Below, one piece after another: positions 8,211-17,102 of a DNA stretch of 64,000 bases. The notes below the pieces were generated by a model. It did not search any database. It saw nothing but the letters and a program-made list of their open reading frames with translations, and was not told where the DNA came from. This stretch comes from Porticoccus hydrocarbonoclasticus MCTG13d (GTDB taxonomy: Bacteria; Pseudomonadota; Gammaproteobacteria; Pseudomonadales; Porticoccaceae), in assembly GCF_000744735.1 (NCBI RefSeq), contig NZ_JQMM01000001.1, positions 2,170,001 through 2,234,000 of the forward strand, in the 5' to 3' direction. Position 1 is the stretch's first letter. Every line of letters begins with the position of its first letter. A program made the position numbers and the translations under genes.

Positions 8211-9374
8211 CTAGTGAATTAAATCGCTGATTTCCTTTACCAACCCCGGCTGACTGCGTACCAGCGCGTTCAGATTGTTTCGCTCCTCGCCCAGCCACCC
8301 GGCGATATTTTCAGCAGTAAGATTTTTGCCAAATCCATCATGACTGTCGTCGTTGCTCCACAGGCGGTCGATGACCATCCGCCCCATTTGATGATTGTAA
8401 TGACTCGATTCCCAATACCATTGCATTCGATGCTGTTTATCGCCCGGCTCGGGAAATGGCTCACTGGTGTAGGGGGAAATCGTCGAAAAATCCGTCAGTG
8501 TCACCCGGCAGCCTTTTTTCTGATGCTGACTGACCATGTCCGTGAGCTGCGTTTTCCAGTTAAAAAACAGACCGAGATGGCCCACTTCCCGGATCAGCAG
8601 AAGCTGCCGGATATGTATGGGGGAAATGAACAGTCTGACCTCGGTATTTTTCAGGCAGCCAGTGGCAAGCAGTGCATCCAGTGCCACCACCCTCTCCACA
8701 TAAACCTCTGGATCAAACCTTGAATAACGGCGGGCCAAATGTGCCTCGACCTTGCGCGTCATCCGTCGATGGCCGGATGCCTCCAGTTTCTCCAGCATGG
8801 TCTCTGGATTTGCACCACCATTGAGGGTCGTATTGTGGGCCCTGAGCATCACTTTGGAAGAAGCGAGAAAAGCGTTTTTTGACCAGAGTGCAGCTGCCAG
8901 TTTTTTTAACCAGAGCGGGAAATTACCGTCTGAATCGAGCCAGTACCCCGGTGTGGAGCTACCAACAGGTTCTTTGCCGCGCAGGAATTGCCCCAAATCC
9001 AGACCGATCACCAGGTGACGCACGGCATGGTCTTCAAGAACAATCCGTATATAGCGATCCAGCTCGTCAAAACGCGCACCGGGCAAACCGAGATTCAGTA
9101 TCATGCCCAACCGCTCTGATAGGTGCCGATCATCTACAGCGAAGCCACGTTTGACTCTTGAGTTTCCGGCTATGAGGGTATCCGGTCGATAGGTGTCGAT
9201 CGATAAATCGTATGCTGTTCGATCATCTCCCCAGACACGCTCTCCCAAAAAAGTGCCGACATACACGTCGTGGTTGCGAAAATAACCCAATGGATCAAGC
9301 GCAAAGTTGAGTGCGGCACCAAGTAGAAAAATCGCCGCCAGCGAACAGAAAAAATAACGGAGGAAAGTATTCAT
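8211..9374 (-). CDS. SGNH-like/AlgJ-type protein partnered with MBOAT acyltransferase
   Basis: Membrane-anchored periplasmic protein of 387 residues. One N-terminal membrane segment (residues 4-23) precedes a domain with a GNSR block (Ser72 in IAGNSRVKRG) and a C-terminal ESSHY block (His325). These correspond to the nucleophile serine and the catalytic histidine of the SGNH-hydrolase fold in AlgJ, AlgX and DltD-like partners of MBOAT acyltransferases. It likely receives or transfers an acyl group, probably acetyl, to an envelope polysaccharide. I took the ATG at 9374, two bases after the MBOAT stop, because the membrane anchor starts there; an open frame upstream is antisense-like sequence within the MBOAT gene. 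No clear ribosome site, so translational coupling is likely. Confidence 0.7.
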   Translation of the reverse strand: MNTFLRYFFCSLAAIFLLGAALNFALDPLGYFRNHDVYVGTFLGERVWGDDRTAYDLSIDTYRPDTLIAGNSRVKRGFAVDDRHLSERLGMILNLGLPGARFDELDRYIRIVLEDHAVRHLVIGLDLGQFLRGKEPVGSSTPGYWLDSDGNFPLWLKKLAAALWSKNAFLASSKVMLRAHNTTLNGGANPETMLEKLEASGHRRMTRKVEAHLARRYSRFDPEVYVERVVALDALLATGCLKNTEVRLFISPIHIRQLLLIREVGHLGLFFNWKTQLTDMVSQHQKKGCRVTLTDFSTISPYTSEPFPEPGDKQHRMQWYWESSHYNHQMGRMVIDRLWSNDDSHDGFGKNLTAENIAGWLGEERNNLNALVRSQPGLVKEISDLIH

Positions 9375-9376
9375 GG

Positions 9377-10894
9377 TCAGAATTGGTAGTAGATAAAGCG
9401 ACTGGTTCCGCTCATGAAAATCAGTGCGGAACACAACAAGGCTGCCATGATAATCGCCCATCGACGACTCAGGCCAAACACCTGATGCCGAAACCAGGGC
9501 AACAGATCCGGTGCGGTTTTTTCGGGACTCGAGGCGCGCTGGTCCAGCGCTGTCCAGTGCCGGGCAAACAGGCGTCGAGTGCTGGGCATCCCCCACACAA
9601 TCAGCAGCATCAGGACTAGGTTGATTAAAACCCAGCGGTCAAATGTGCGATCAATATGCTGATAAAGCGCAGTAATATCACCGGCGAAAATGGTTTGAAC
9701 AGCAACCATCATCTGCTCATACATACCGAATGCCACCTGCAGATCACTCGAACGAAACAACACACCGAGCAGTACCGTCACCAGGAATGTCAGCAACATC
9801 GAAAACCATGGGAACCCCCTTTTCCGGTAAGATAATCCAAGTTTTCCAGCAATGACCCCACGGTAGTGTACCCCCAGCATCAGCAGGCTTTGCAGTGCAC
9901 CCCAGACGATAAATGTCGCACCGAGACCATGCCAGAAACCCGACACCAGTGTCGTCACCGCCAGGGCACCCACATGCCCGACCTTAAACGTCTTGGCCCG
10001 GGCCAGGGGGAAGAACACATACTGGCGCATAAAAGCGCCAAACGAAATATGCCAGCGTCGCCAATAATCAAAACGGTTCACTGCCCGGTACGGGGCATCG
10101 AAATTGATGGGCAGGTTGATATTGAGCATCCGGGCAAGACCAATCGCCATATCCGAATAGGCAGAAAAATCAAAGTAAATCTGGAGCGTAAAACCCAGGG
10201 CCGCAACCCAGGCATCGATCGGCGCAATGCTTTCACCCTGGGCAATGCTCCCGTATACGCCATCGACAAATGGCGCAATGCTGTCTGCCAGCACCACTTT
10301 TTTGAAAAGGCCAACAATAAAAATACACATTCCCAGAGAGAAGTTATCCGGGTTCCAGCGAAACAACCCGGCCTTTCTGAACTGGGGCTGAAGTTCGCGG
10401 TAATGAACAATCGGACCCATGATTAACTGCGGAAAAAACGTGATAAAAAGCACGTATTCGAGTGCACTGCCTTCCGTAAGTTTGCCTTTGTAGGTGTCCA
10501 CCAGAAAAGCAATTTGCTGGAAGGTAATAAAAGATATCCCAAGGGGTATCAGAATATGGTGGGTCGTACTGAAAGCTGCGCCGTTGCCACCAAAAACAGC
10601 AATGACCAGTTTGAAATAAAACAGTAGCGCCACATTGGCCAGTACTGCAATCCATAGGCACAGTCGCCGGTAACGGGGCAGTTTACGGATGAGCAGCGCA
10701 GCAAGATAATTAAATAACAGGGACGCCAGCAACAGCCAGAGGTAGGACAGCTCCCAGCTGGCATAAAAAATCAGCGAAGCGACAACCAGCCAGAGCAACC
10801 CTCCAGTACGCCCGGCAAGTTGCCCCACGCCATAAAAACCGGCCAACACCAGTGGCAGGAAAACCAGCAGGAAAAGATAGGAGTTGAACAACAT
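9377..10894 (-). CDS. MBOAT family O-acyltransferase (AlgI-like)
   Basis: Polytopic inner-membrane acyltransferase of 505 residues opening with MLFNSYLFLLVFLPLVL, the usual AlgI-type start. The hallmark conserved residues are present: WRRWHISFGAFMRQYVFFPL and the catalytic His322 in SGFWHGLGATFIVWG. The family transfers acyl groups across the membrane to polysaccharides, teichoic acids or lipids. The pairing with the next gene (SGNH-like, two-base gap) is the alginate/cellulose-type acetylation arrangement. No polysaccharide synthase is nearby, so the acceptor is unknown. Confidence 0.88.
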   Translation of the reverse strand: MLFNSYLFLLVFLPLVLAGFYGVGQLAGRTGGLLWLVVASLIFYASWELSYLWLLLASLLFNYLAALLIRKLPRYRRLCLWIAVLANVALLFYFKLVIAVFGGNGAAFSTTHHILIPLGISFITFQQIAFLVDTYKGKLTEGSALEYVLFITFFPQLIMGPIVHYRELQPQFRKAGLFRWNPDNFSLGMCIFIVGLFKKVVLADSIAPFVDGVYGSIAQGESIAPIDAWVAALGFTLQIYFDFSAYSDMAIGLARMLNINLPINFDAPYRAVNRFDYWRRWHISFGAFMRQYVFFPLARAKTFKVGHVGALAVTTLVSGFWHGLGATFIVWGALQSLLMLGVHYRGVIAGKLGLSYRKRGFPWFSMLLTFLVTVLLGVLFRSSDLQVAFGMYEQMMVAVQTIFAGDITALYQHIDRTFDRWVLINLVLMLLIVWGMPSTRRLFARHWTALDQRASSPEKTAPDLLPWFRHQVFGLSRRWAIIMAALLCSALIFMSGTSRFIYYQF

Positions 10895-10906
10895 TGTGGC
10901 CGGGCT

Positions 10907-11740
10907 CTAATCAATGGGCCGGCGATAGAACAGAAAGCAGGTGTGATAGGTCGCCTGAATTTCGCGACTACCGGGTTTTTGATAGAGCGCTTCGTAGTAG
11001 TGGGGCATATCCCTGAGCACAGTCCGCGGAATCGGTCGCTGGCCCGCCTGGGAGTTCACTGCCCCGGCATCTTTAATGGACTGTAAAAACGTCCTGACAT
11101 CGGCAAAGTGGGCAAGAATATCCCGCTCGACCAACTCGGCCTCCGGCAGTAACTGGCGGAGATAATCGACAGACTTCATCGGCACTACGTGATTTTGAAC
11201 AGCGAGCTGGTTTTTCTGATAGGCACAGTTAAATGCATCTGCCAACTCACAGAAGGTGCGCTCCGCGAAGGTGCCCAGCGCCAGGAATCCGCCTGGAGCA
11301 AGTACCGAACACATTCTCTCGATAGCCTTATCGAGGTGAACAAACCATTGCACCGTTGCATTCGAGACGATCAGATCAAACCGTCTGTTCAGTGATTGCA
11401 GATACTCTTCAGCGTCGACAACAAGGTAGTCAGGCCCCGACACCTGTTTCGCAGCATGGTCGATCATCTCCCGTGAAATATCGATGGCTGTTATATTCGC
11501 TGAGGGAAACAGGGCTTTGAGCGCCCTGGTCAACCGACCGGTGCCGCAACCCACTTCAAGAATTTCCTGAACATTCACATTGGGCTGCTCACTGCGGATT
11601 TTGTCCAGCAGGCATTGTCCCATGACTTGCTGAACGGGCGTCGCGGCCTCATAACTCTCCGCACGGGAGCCAAAACGATTGGCCAGTGCTCTCTTATCGA
11701 GTTCGAGGTGTGTGTGTTTGATCGCAGACAAGGGTGACAA
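10907..11740 (-). CDS. BioC-like SAM-dependent methyltransferase (malonyl-ACP O-methyltransferase family)
   Basis: Class I methyltransferase of about 277 residues. The N-terminal NRFGSRAESYEAATPVQQ is the signature of BioC (helix before the SAM site). It is followed by the SAM motif LEVGCGTGRLT, the acidic VVDAEEY, SNATVQWF (BioC-like) and LAPGGFLALGTF. In biotin synthesis BioC methylates malonyl-ACP to disguise it for chain elongation. Here no other bio gene is present; instead the MBOAT pair follows after 12 bp. It could be a stray bioC or a methyltransferase recruited to the envelope acylation operon. The start is uncertain: a TTG at 11740 or another TTG three codons later, with AGGA just upstream; no ATG is available before the fold. 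Confidence 0.65.
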   Translation of the reverse strand: MSPLSAIKHTHLELDKRALANRFGSRAESYEAATPVQQVMGQCLLDKIRSEQPNVNVQEILEVGCGTGRLTRALKALFPSANITAIDISREMIDHAAKQVSGPDYLVVDAEEYLQSLNRRFDLIVSNATVQWFVHLDKAIERMCSVLAPGGFLALGTFAERTFCELADAFNCAYQKNQLAVQNHVVPMKSVDYLRQLLPEAELVERDILAHFADVRTFLQSIKDAGAVNSQAGQRPIPRTVLRDMPHYYEALYQKPGSREIQATYHTCFLFYRRPID

Positions 11741-11982
11741 AAATCCTGTTTTATCGATGGTCGCAGTCAGCTCCGGGAGCTCGAGCCGGAACTCAATGGT
11801 GATCCATTGCTGTGAGATGCTCTCTCACCTGCGCCAAATCACTGCAGGTCAGAAAATCCAGACTATCCTAGACGATCATGATGATACAACAACCACTGGG
11901 CGAGAGGCACGGAATCGTCTAAGGTTGCAATCATTGGTATGCAAGAAGGCCTCATGAGCCTGCCGAAAAGGGTGGAAAGACT

Positions 11983-14388
11983 ATGTTGTTATCACTGTTG
12001 CTGTTTATCGGTTTACTCACAGCTGTATTTTATTACCGCCCGCCATTGCAAACCGGCTCCCTGTTTATGGTGGTCGGCACCATTTTGCTGACAATCTACT
12101 GCAGTGGTATGTGGCTGATATTGTTAGTGACGATCGGTGTATCCATCCTCCTCAATCATCCCCGGTGGCGTCAGCAATTGCTGATTAAACCGATGTATCA
12201 CATGCTGCGAAAGTCCATGCCCACCATCAGCAAAACCGAGCAGGAAGCTCTGGAAGCTGGCACCACCTGGTGGGAAAAAGAGCTGTTCAGTGGCAGGCCG
12301 GACTGGCATCAGTTTGCTGCGATCGCCCTGCCCCGGCTCAGTGAGCGGGAACAACAATTCCTCGACAATGAAGTGGTGGAGCTTTGCCAGCTTATCGACG
12401 AGTGGGAGGTCCATCAGCGACAGGATCTCTCGCCGGAAGTCTGGGACTATCTGAGGCAACACGGCTTTTTCGGTCTGATCATCCCGGAGGAGTTTGGCGG
12501 GCTGGATTTCAGCCCTTATGCCCAGAGCCGCATCATGAGCAAAATTGCCAGCTGTTCGCCCACGGCCGCGGTCACTGCCATGGTGCCAAATTCACTGGGG
12601 CCAGGCGAACTGCTGGTAAAATACGGCACAGAAGAACAGAAACAGCGCTGGTTGCCAGGCCTTGCCAACGGCACAGAACTCCCCTGCTTCGGCCTGACGG
12701 GCCCGGAAGCCGGATCAGATGCGGGCTCGATTCCGGATCTCGGTATTGTCTGCAAAGGGCAACATAACGGCGAGGAAGTACTCGGTCTCAGCCTGACTTT
12801 CAGCAAGCGCTGGATCACTCTGGCACCGGTGGCGACAGCAATTGGCCTCGCCTTCAAACTGCGGGATCCGGACGGTTTGCTAGGCGACCCGGACACCGTG
12901 GAATACGGCATTACCTGTGCCCTGTTGCCCGCCGATCACCCCGGAGTCGAGATTGGTCGCCGCCACAATCCGGGGGCCCCGTTCATGAACGGGCCTATTA
13001 GCGGCACTGACGTGTTTATTCCCATCGACTGGATTATCGGCGGTGCTGAAATGGCCGGTAAAGGCTGGCGGATGCTGATCGAATGTCTGGGCGCAGGACG
13101 TGGCGTATCCCTGCCGGCATTGGCGACTGCCAGCGGTGAAATGTGCTACCTCACAGTCGGGGCCTTTGCCCGGATCCGCCGCCAGTTCAATATGGAAATC
13201 GGCAAATTCGAAGGCGTTCAGGAGGCCACCGCCGAAATTGCCGCAGGGGCTTATACACTGGAAGCAATGCGGCAGATGGTAACCCGGGGGCTGGCGGATG
13301 GCGCGCCCTCGGTACTGACCGCCATGGCCAAACTTCATGCCACTGAGCGGATGCGGCAGATCGTCAATCAGGCCATGGACGTGGTGGGTGGCCGAGCCAT
13401 TCAATTGGGACCGCGCAATTTTCTCGGCTCAATGTACCACTCGGTACCGGTGGCCATCACTGTGGAGGGCGCCAATATTCTGACCCGCTCCCTGATGATT
13501 TTTGGCCAGGGTGCCATGCGTTGCCATCCTTATCTCTATGCCGAATTAAAAACGTTGCAACATGGCGATGAGCAAGCGGGACTGGCAGAGTTTGATCCCC
13601 TTTTCAGGCAACATCTGGGACACATTTTCAGCAATATCGCACGGCTCAAGCTGTATGGCGTCACCGCGGCACGCTTCAGCCCGGTGCCCGACGACGCCTC
13701 TGATTTCAGTCGTCGCTGGTATCAGCGCATCAACCATCTGAGCGTAGCTCTGGCCAGTTGCTCCGACGTAGCTCTGGGTATACTCGGCGGGGATATCAAG
13801 CGGCGAGAGCTATTGTCCGCCCGCCTTGGCGACGTCCACAGCGAGCTGTTTATTGCCTGCAGTGTCCTCAAGTACCACGATGCCAATCAACAGAACGATG
13901 CTACAGAAGCACACGCCCGTTATGCGGTGCAGCGCTCCCTGTTCAGGGCCCAACAGGCGTTGCTGTCATTTTGTGATAACTTCCCTCTGCGGTGGCTCGG
14001 CAAAATTCTGGCATTCACCTGCTTTCCTTTGGGGCGTATTCACCGGGCCCCGGATGATCATCAGATTCGCCGACTCGGCGGCCTGATCATGGAGCCAAAC
14101 TCCGTGCGACAGACACTGAGCCAATTCGTGTATCTCAACGAAGATCCACTGGATCCTGTGGGGCGGGTTGAATCCACCTATCAGGCATTGCTCAAAATAG
14201 ACAAACCCTGGCAGGCATTTGTTCGTGCACGCAACAAGGGGCTTCTGCAACATCCTGATAATCTGGATCTGGCACTGGCCAGCGCAGCTGAGCAGGGCAT
14301 CATCGTTGCTGCTGATATCGAGCCGATTAAAGCCTACGACAAACAGCGTTATGACTGCCTGCTGACAGATCACTTTGAAGCGCTATAG
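11983..14388 (+). CDS. fadE: Acyl-CoA dehydrogenase FadE
   Basis: First enzyme of fatty acid beta-oxidation, long form of 801 residues (E. coli FadE is similar in length). Two N-terminal membrane segments (residues 1-17 and about 23-56) anchor it. The acyl-CoA dehydrogenase domain starts near residue 100 and includes FFGLIIPEEFGG and LTGPEAGSDAGS (residues 238-247, FAD/substrate region), then the middle and C-terminal domains and the extra FadE-specific C-terminal region from about residue 520. It is transcribed away from the BioC-like gene. The 242-bp divergent gap should hold both promoters, but I found no confident FadR- or PsrA-type operator in it. Confidence 0.92.
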   Translation: MLLSLLLFIGLLTAVFYYRPPLQTGSLFMVVGTILLTIYCSGMWLILLVTIGVSILLNHPRWRQQLLIKPMYHMLRKSMPTISKTEQEALEAGTTWWEKELFSGRPDWHQFAAIALPRLSEREQQFLDNEVVELCQLIDEWEVHQRQDLSPEVWDYLRQHGFFGLIIPEEFGGLDFSPYAQSRIMSKIASCSPTAAVTAMVPNSLGPGELLVKYGTEEQKQRWLPGLANGTELPCFGLTGPEAGSDAGSIPDLGIVCKGQHNGEEVLGLSLTFSKRWITLAPVATAIGLAFKLRDPDGLLGDPDTVEYGITCALLPADHPGVEIGRRHNPGAPFMNGPISGTDVFIPIDWIIGGAEMAGKGWRMLIECLGAGRGVSLPALATASGEMCYLTVGAFARIRRQFNMEIGKFEGVQEATAEIAAGAYTLEAMRQMVTRGLADGAPSVLTAMAKLHATERMRQIVNQAMDVVGGRAIQLGPRNFLGSMYHSVPVAITVEGANILTRSLMIFGQGAMRCHPYLYAELKTLQHGDEQAGLAEFDPLFRQHLGHIFSNIARLKLYGVTAARFSPVPDDASDFSRRWYQRINHLSVALASCSDVALGILGGDIKRRELLSARLGDVHSELFIACSVLKYHDANQQNDATEAHARYAVQRSLFRAQQALLSFCDNFPLRWLGKILAFTCFPLGRIHRAPDDHQIRRLGGLIMEPNSVRQTLSQFVYLNEDPLDPVGRVESTYQALLKIDKPWQAFVRARNKGLLQHPDNLDLALASAAEQGIIVAADIEPIKAYDKQRYDCLLTDHFEAL

Positions 14389-14538
14389 ACGGGGTTGAGA
14401 GCCAGAGTAACAACCGATGGTGACAGCTGCAGTGTTTCAGTGCCGGCCATGATCCGCCGGCCTGCCCTGCAGCGGCTGCAATCCGGACGATCTTTAAGTC
14501 AGCCAGGCCTCTCGATCAAGCGGGCTTCAACACAGGAT

Positions 14539-15327
14539 TCATAGGGTTTTTTGGGTCGCCCGGCGCATCAGTGACAAGTAAAACCGATTGGGCAGCAGAC
14601 GCAGCAATTTCATCCAGAACACAAATCGCCGTGGGAAAGCAATCTCGAAGCGACTGGACAGCAGCCCCCGATAAATGGCCTCAGCGGCATCGTCCACCTC
14701 CATCAGTGCGGGCATCTGAAAGGTGTTTTTATCGGTCAACGGTGTTCGGACAAAACCGGGGTTGATCACCTGCAATCGCACCCCGGTGCCGTGTAAATCC
14801 ATGTACAGCGATTCGCACAGACTGATCAGCGCCGCCTTGCTGGCACAGTAAGCCGCCGCCGTCGGCAGGCCCCGGTAGCCCGCGACGGAGGCCATCACAG
14901 CAATGTGGCCTTTTCGGCCCGCAAGGTAACGATGCAGTACCGGATCAAGGCAGTTGATCGTACCCTGAAGGTTGATATCCAACAGTCTCCGACAGCGCTG
15001 CGCAGAAAAGGCCTCTGCACTGGCGGGGTCGTGGGTCCCCGCGTTCAATACCACCAGTTCCGGAAACCGTTGTTCTCTGTCCCAGCGTTCAAACAGAGCG
15101 GCTATTTCGGCGGGGCGACGGATATCCAGGGGAACCGGAATAAATTTCCCGGGCGCAGAGACCAGCGATGACTGCAGCTGGTTTAGCTCGTCGAGATTCC
15201 GGGCAGAACCATAGACCGTTGCGCCACGCTCACAGAGCAAGCGTGCCAGTGCCGCACCGATACCCCGCCCTGCACCGGTAATCCATATACAGTGCCAGGG
15301 TATTTGCATTTCCTGTTTAACATTCAT
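14539..15327 (-). CDS. Short-chain dehydrogenase/reductase in the sigmaE/ChrR stress cluster
   Basis: NAD(P)-dependent oxidoreductase of 262 residues with the TGAGRGIG cofactor motif (residues 17-24), NAGT, and the catalytic Ser and YCASK (Tyr-x-x-x-Lys). The C-terminal half is basic and contains hydrophobic stretches, so it may contact membrane. It lies at the end of a four-gene minus-strand group (DUF2878, chalcone-isomerase-like, DUF3833, SDR), the composition repeatedly seen around ECF11 sigma/ChrR in marine Gammaproteobacteria. Probably acts in modifying lipids or reactive carbonyls; substrate unknown. Start: ATG 15327 with a weak ribosome site; a second ATG six codons on has AGGA too close. 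The 14389-14538 gap towards fadE holds only a 6-bp GCCGGC inverted repeat. Confidence 0.8.
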   Translation of the reverse strand: MNVKQEMQIPWHCIWITGAGRGIGAALARLLCERGATVYGSARNLDELNQLQSSLVSAPGKFIPVPLDIRRPAEIAALFERWDREQRFPELVVLNAGTHDPASAEAFSAQRCRRLLDINLQGTINCLDPVLHRYLAGRKGHIAVMASVAGYRGLPTAAAYCASKAALISLCESLYMDLHGTGVRLQVINPGFVRTPLTDKNTFQMPALMEVDDAAEAIYRGLLSSRFEIAFPRRFVFWMKLLRLLPNRFYLSLMRRATQKTL

Positions 15328-15385
15328 GATCGTCTTTACCGTCTCAAAAATAATGCTCTAAATGACAATCCAGTAAAATGACACC

Positions 15386-15952
15386 CTAGGACTGACAGGC
15401 TGGCCAGGCATCATTGGCGGGTTGATCAGATTCACGGCGAATGTAAAGCGTGATCTCACCCACGGGGATACCAAATTTGCTCATGGTGGCGCGGTTGATC
15501 AAATTGTTCTCATCCACCAGATAGAGCCAGTCATTCAGCTTGATGTGGCGCACCTTGCCGTTGACAGGAATTTCCAGAACATATTGCCAGTTCATCGCAT
15601 TGCCCTCGGTAGTGCCTGATGCCTGACCCACCACATCACCGGCCGTACCGGTATATTGATTGCCGGTTTTGGTGAGTCGCCAGCAGCGGGTTTGCTGTTC
15701 ACCGTCATTGAAGAAAAATTGTTCGTCCAGAACCCCTTCCCCATCCTGCCAGGAGGCATTGATTTCCGCCCTGAAACGGCGAATTACCTTGCCGCGAAAA
15801 TCCTGAACCATGCCATAGGCCACCAGATGGCCGTTGAAGAATTTGTCCAGGTGCAGCTCCGGCGTTTCATGCTGGTAATCCGTGATCGTGGAGGAGCAAC
15901 CTGCCAATAACAGGCCAGCGAGACAAATACTTTTTGATACATTGCGGACCAT
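15386..15952 (-). CDS. DUF3833 family lipoprotein
   Basis: Predicted outer-membrane or periplasmic lipoprotein of 188 residues. The signal peptide ends in a lipobox LLAGC with Cys19 as the lipidated residue. The mature part has the DUF3833 pattern: TPELHLDKFFNG, then a beta-rich domain with FFFNDGEQQTR and WRLTKTG, and a conserved DWLYLVDENNLINRA. Biochemical role unknown. It sits 14 bp downstream of the chalcone-isomerase-like gene in the stress regulon, which suggests a role in envelope lipids under photo-oxidative stress (inference from context). Confidence 0.85.
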   Translation of the reverse strand: MVRNVSKSICLAGLLLAGCSSTITDYQHETPELHLDKFFNGHLVAYGMVQDFRGKVIRRFRAEINASWQDGEGVLDEQFFFNDGEQQTRCWRLTKTGNQYTGTAGDVVGQASGTTEGNAMNWQYVLEIPVNGKVRHIKLNDWLYLVDENNLINRATMSKFGIPVGEITLYIRRESDQPANDAWPACQS

Positions 15953-15966
15953 TAAAAACTCCTCTT

Positions 15967-16476
15967 TCAGCGTTCTCCCCGAAGTTTTCGGGTCAGTTTT
16001 GGGTAGGCACTGTCGTCTGCCAACCAGATATTCAAAAAGGCTTTGACAAACACAGGATCATCCACGGAACCGATGTATTGACCGTTGTGATGAAAATGAC
16101 CCCGGTCCTCCGGATCCATATAAAAAGTCAGTTCATCGCCCTCTGCCAGGTTTGGCCACATATTGGCCAGGTGCGTCATCCATCGATCCAGTTGCTCGTC
16201 CGGCAAATCGCCGATCTGTTTGCGGGTTTCACTCACCAGTCTGGTGTTACTGATATCCCGTCGGTAGGTGAGCCTCAGCATCAGAGGCCCCTGTAATTTC
16301 TCGTAGCGTCCGGTGACACTGTATAGCTCGGCCCGGTAGACCTTCATAAAAAAGACCCGAAGCTCTGCATGGCCGACAGACTGCAACCGGTCCGGCACGG
16401 GCACGGCCTGTACTGAAACAACAAAGAACGACAAAAATATCGATAGCAGTGCCCTACTAAACCTGTACACGATCAC
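15967..16476 (-). CDS. Periplasmic chalcone-isomerase-like protein
   Basis: Secreted protein of 169 residues with an N-terminal signal peptide (residues 1-24, cut near VQA) and a domain of the bacterial chalcone isomerase-like family: VGHAELRVFFMKVYRAELYS, LRLTYRRDIS and a C-terminal FLNIWL element. Bacterial members are not flavonoid enzymes; the fold is related to fatty-acid-binding proteins, so lipid or quinone binding is plausible. The gene starts inside the end of the DUF2878 gene (20-bp overlap), showing tight cotranscription. Confidence 0.8.
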   Translation of the reverse strand: MIVYRFSRALLSIFLSFFVVSVQAVPVPDRLQSVGHAELRVFFMKVYRAELYSVTGRYEKLQGPLMLRLTYRRDISNTRLVSETRKQIGDLPDEQLDRWMTHLANMWPNLAEGDELTFYMDPEDRGHFHHNGQYIGSVDDPVFVKAFLNIWLADDSAYPKLTRKLRGER

Positions 16477-16975
16477 CTCCCAGCCGGTCTGCCAGCGACA
16501 TCAGTGCGGGAAACAAAGCCATCCAGACAACCGCCAGAAGTATCAGGGAAGGAACCACAGCAAAACCGAAATCTGCCGCCCCGAGATTAATCGCCGCCCA
16601 GTAGGTCAGTGCCCCGGCCACTGATCCGGTGGCTGCGGAGAGTAGGTGGCGCCTGGAGAAAAACCGCAGGCATTGACGCAGGGTGGCGGCAAAGCCCAGC
16701 CACAGCAGCACCAGCCAGACCGGGGGCCAGGGGCTACCCTGATTGAAAACGAACACACCGCCGAGGGTAAGCAGACCATCAACCGTAAAGCCCAATATCG
16801 CACACACCAGTAATACACGAATCTCCCGTAGAGGCTGACTGTGAAAAGCGATATGCAGCACCAGTAGTAACAAAACTACTGGAACTGCACTATTGCCCAA
16901 TAACACAGACAACCACCAGATGAGCTGAAAACCGGTGAGATTGATCCAGAAACACTCGGAAATGCCAGAAAACAA
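16457..16975 (-). CDS. DUF2878 integral membrane protein
   Basis: Small polytopic membrane protein of 172 residues with about five or six hydrophobic helices (FQLIWWLSVLLG, VVLLLLVLHIAF, ILGFTVDGLLTLGGVFVF, WLVLLWLGFAATL and others), the DUF2878 pattern. The frame is open up to 17050, but I place the start at a TTG (complement of 16973-16975) because GGGAG stands eight bases before it and a sigmaE-type promoter at 17030-17001 would otherwise lie inside the gene. First gene of the DUF2878/chalcone-isomerase/DUF3833/SDR group. Function unknown. Confidence 0.75.
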   Translation of the reverse strand: MFSGISECFWINLTGFQLIWWLSVLLGNSAVPVVLLLLVLHIAFHSQPLREIRVLLVCAILGFTVDGLLTLGGVFVFNQGSPWPPVWLVLLWLGFAATLRQCLRFFSRRHLLSAATGSVAGALTYWAAINLGAADFGFAVVPSLILLAVVWMALFPALMSLADRLGGDRVQV

Positions 16976-17000
16976 GGTTTGAACTCCCGCTGTAATGTAA

Positions 17001-17030
17001 CTGTTACGATTTACCACTACAGTCAGATCA
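17001..17030 (-). promoter_or_regulatory. ECF sigmaE-type promoter for the DUF2878 group
   Basis: Minus strand: TGATCT (17030-17025), an 18-bp spacer, then TAACAG (17006-17001), about 25 bp before the chosen TTG start and its GGGAG site. The -35 element matches the TGATC core of Rhodobacter sigmaE promoters. The same architecture recurs at three other sites in this cluster. Confidence 0.6.
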
Positions 17031-17038
17031 TCGGTCAC

Positions 17039-17068
17039 TGATCCAGGCAACCAGACAGCGCGTATTGA
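17039..17068 (+). promoter_or_regulatory. ECF sigmaE-type promoter for the DUF6482-like/GPx group
   Basis: Plus strand: TGATCC (17039-17044), 18-bp spacer, TATTGA (17063-17068), 34 bp upstream of the ATG at 17103. It is back to back with the minus-strand site; the two -35 elements are separated by only eight bases, so one RpoE could serve both directions. Confidence 0.55.
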
Positions 17069-17102
17069 TCAGAGACAACAGCACCATCAACAGGTGGCAA
17101 TA

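Noticed and set aside
14442-14461. GCCGGC inverted repeat between fadE and the SDR gene considered as terminator
   Set aside because: Only a 6-bp stem and no T-tract on either strand.
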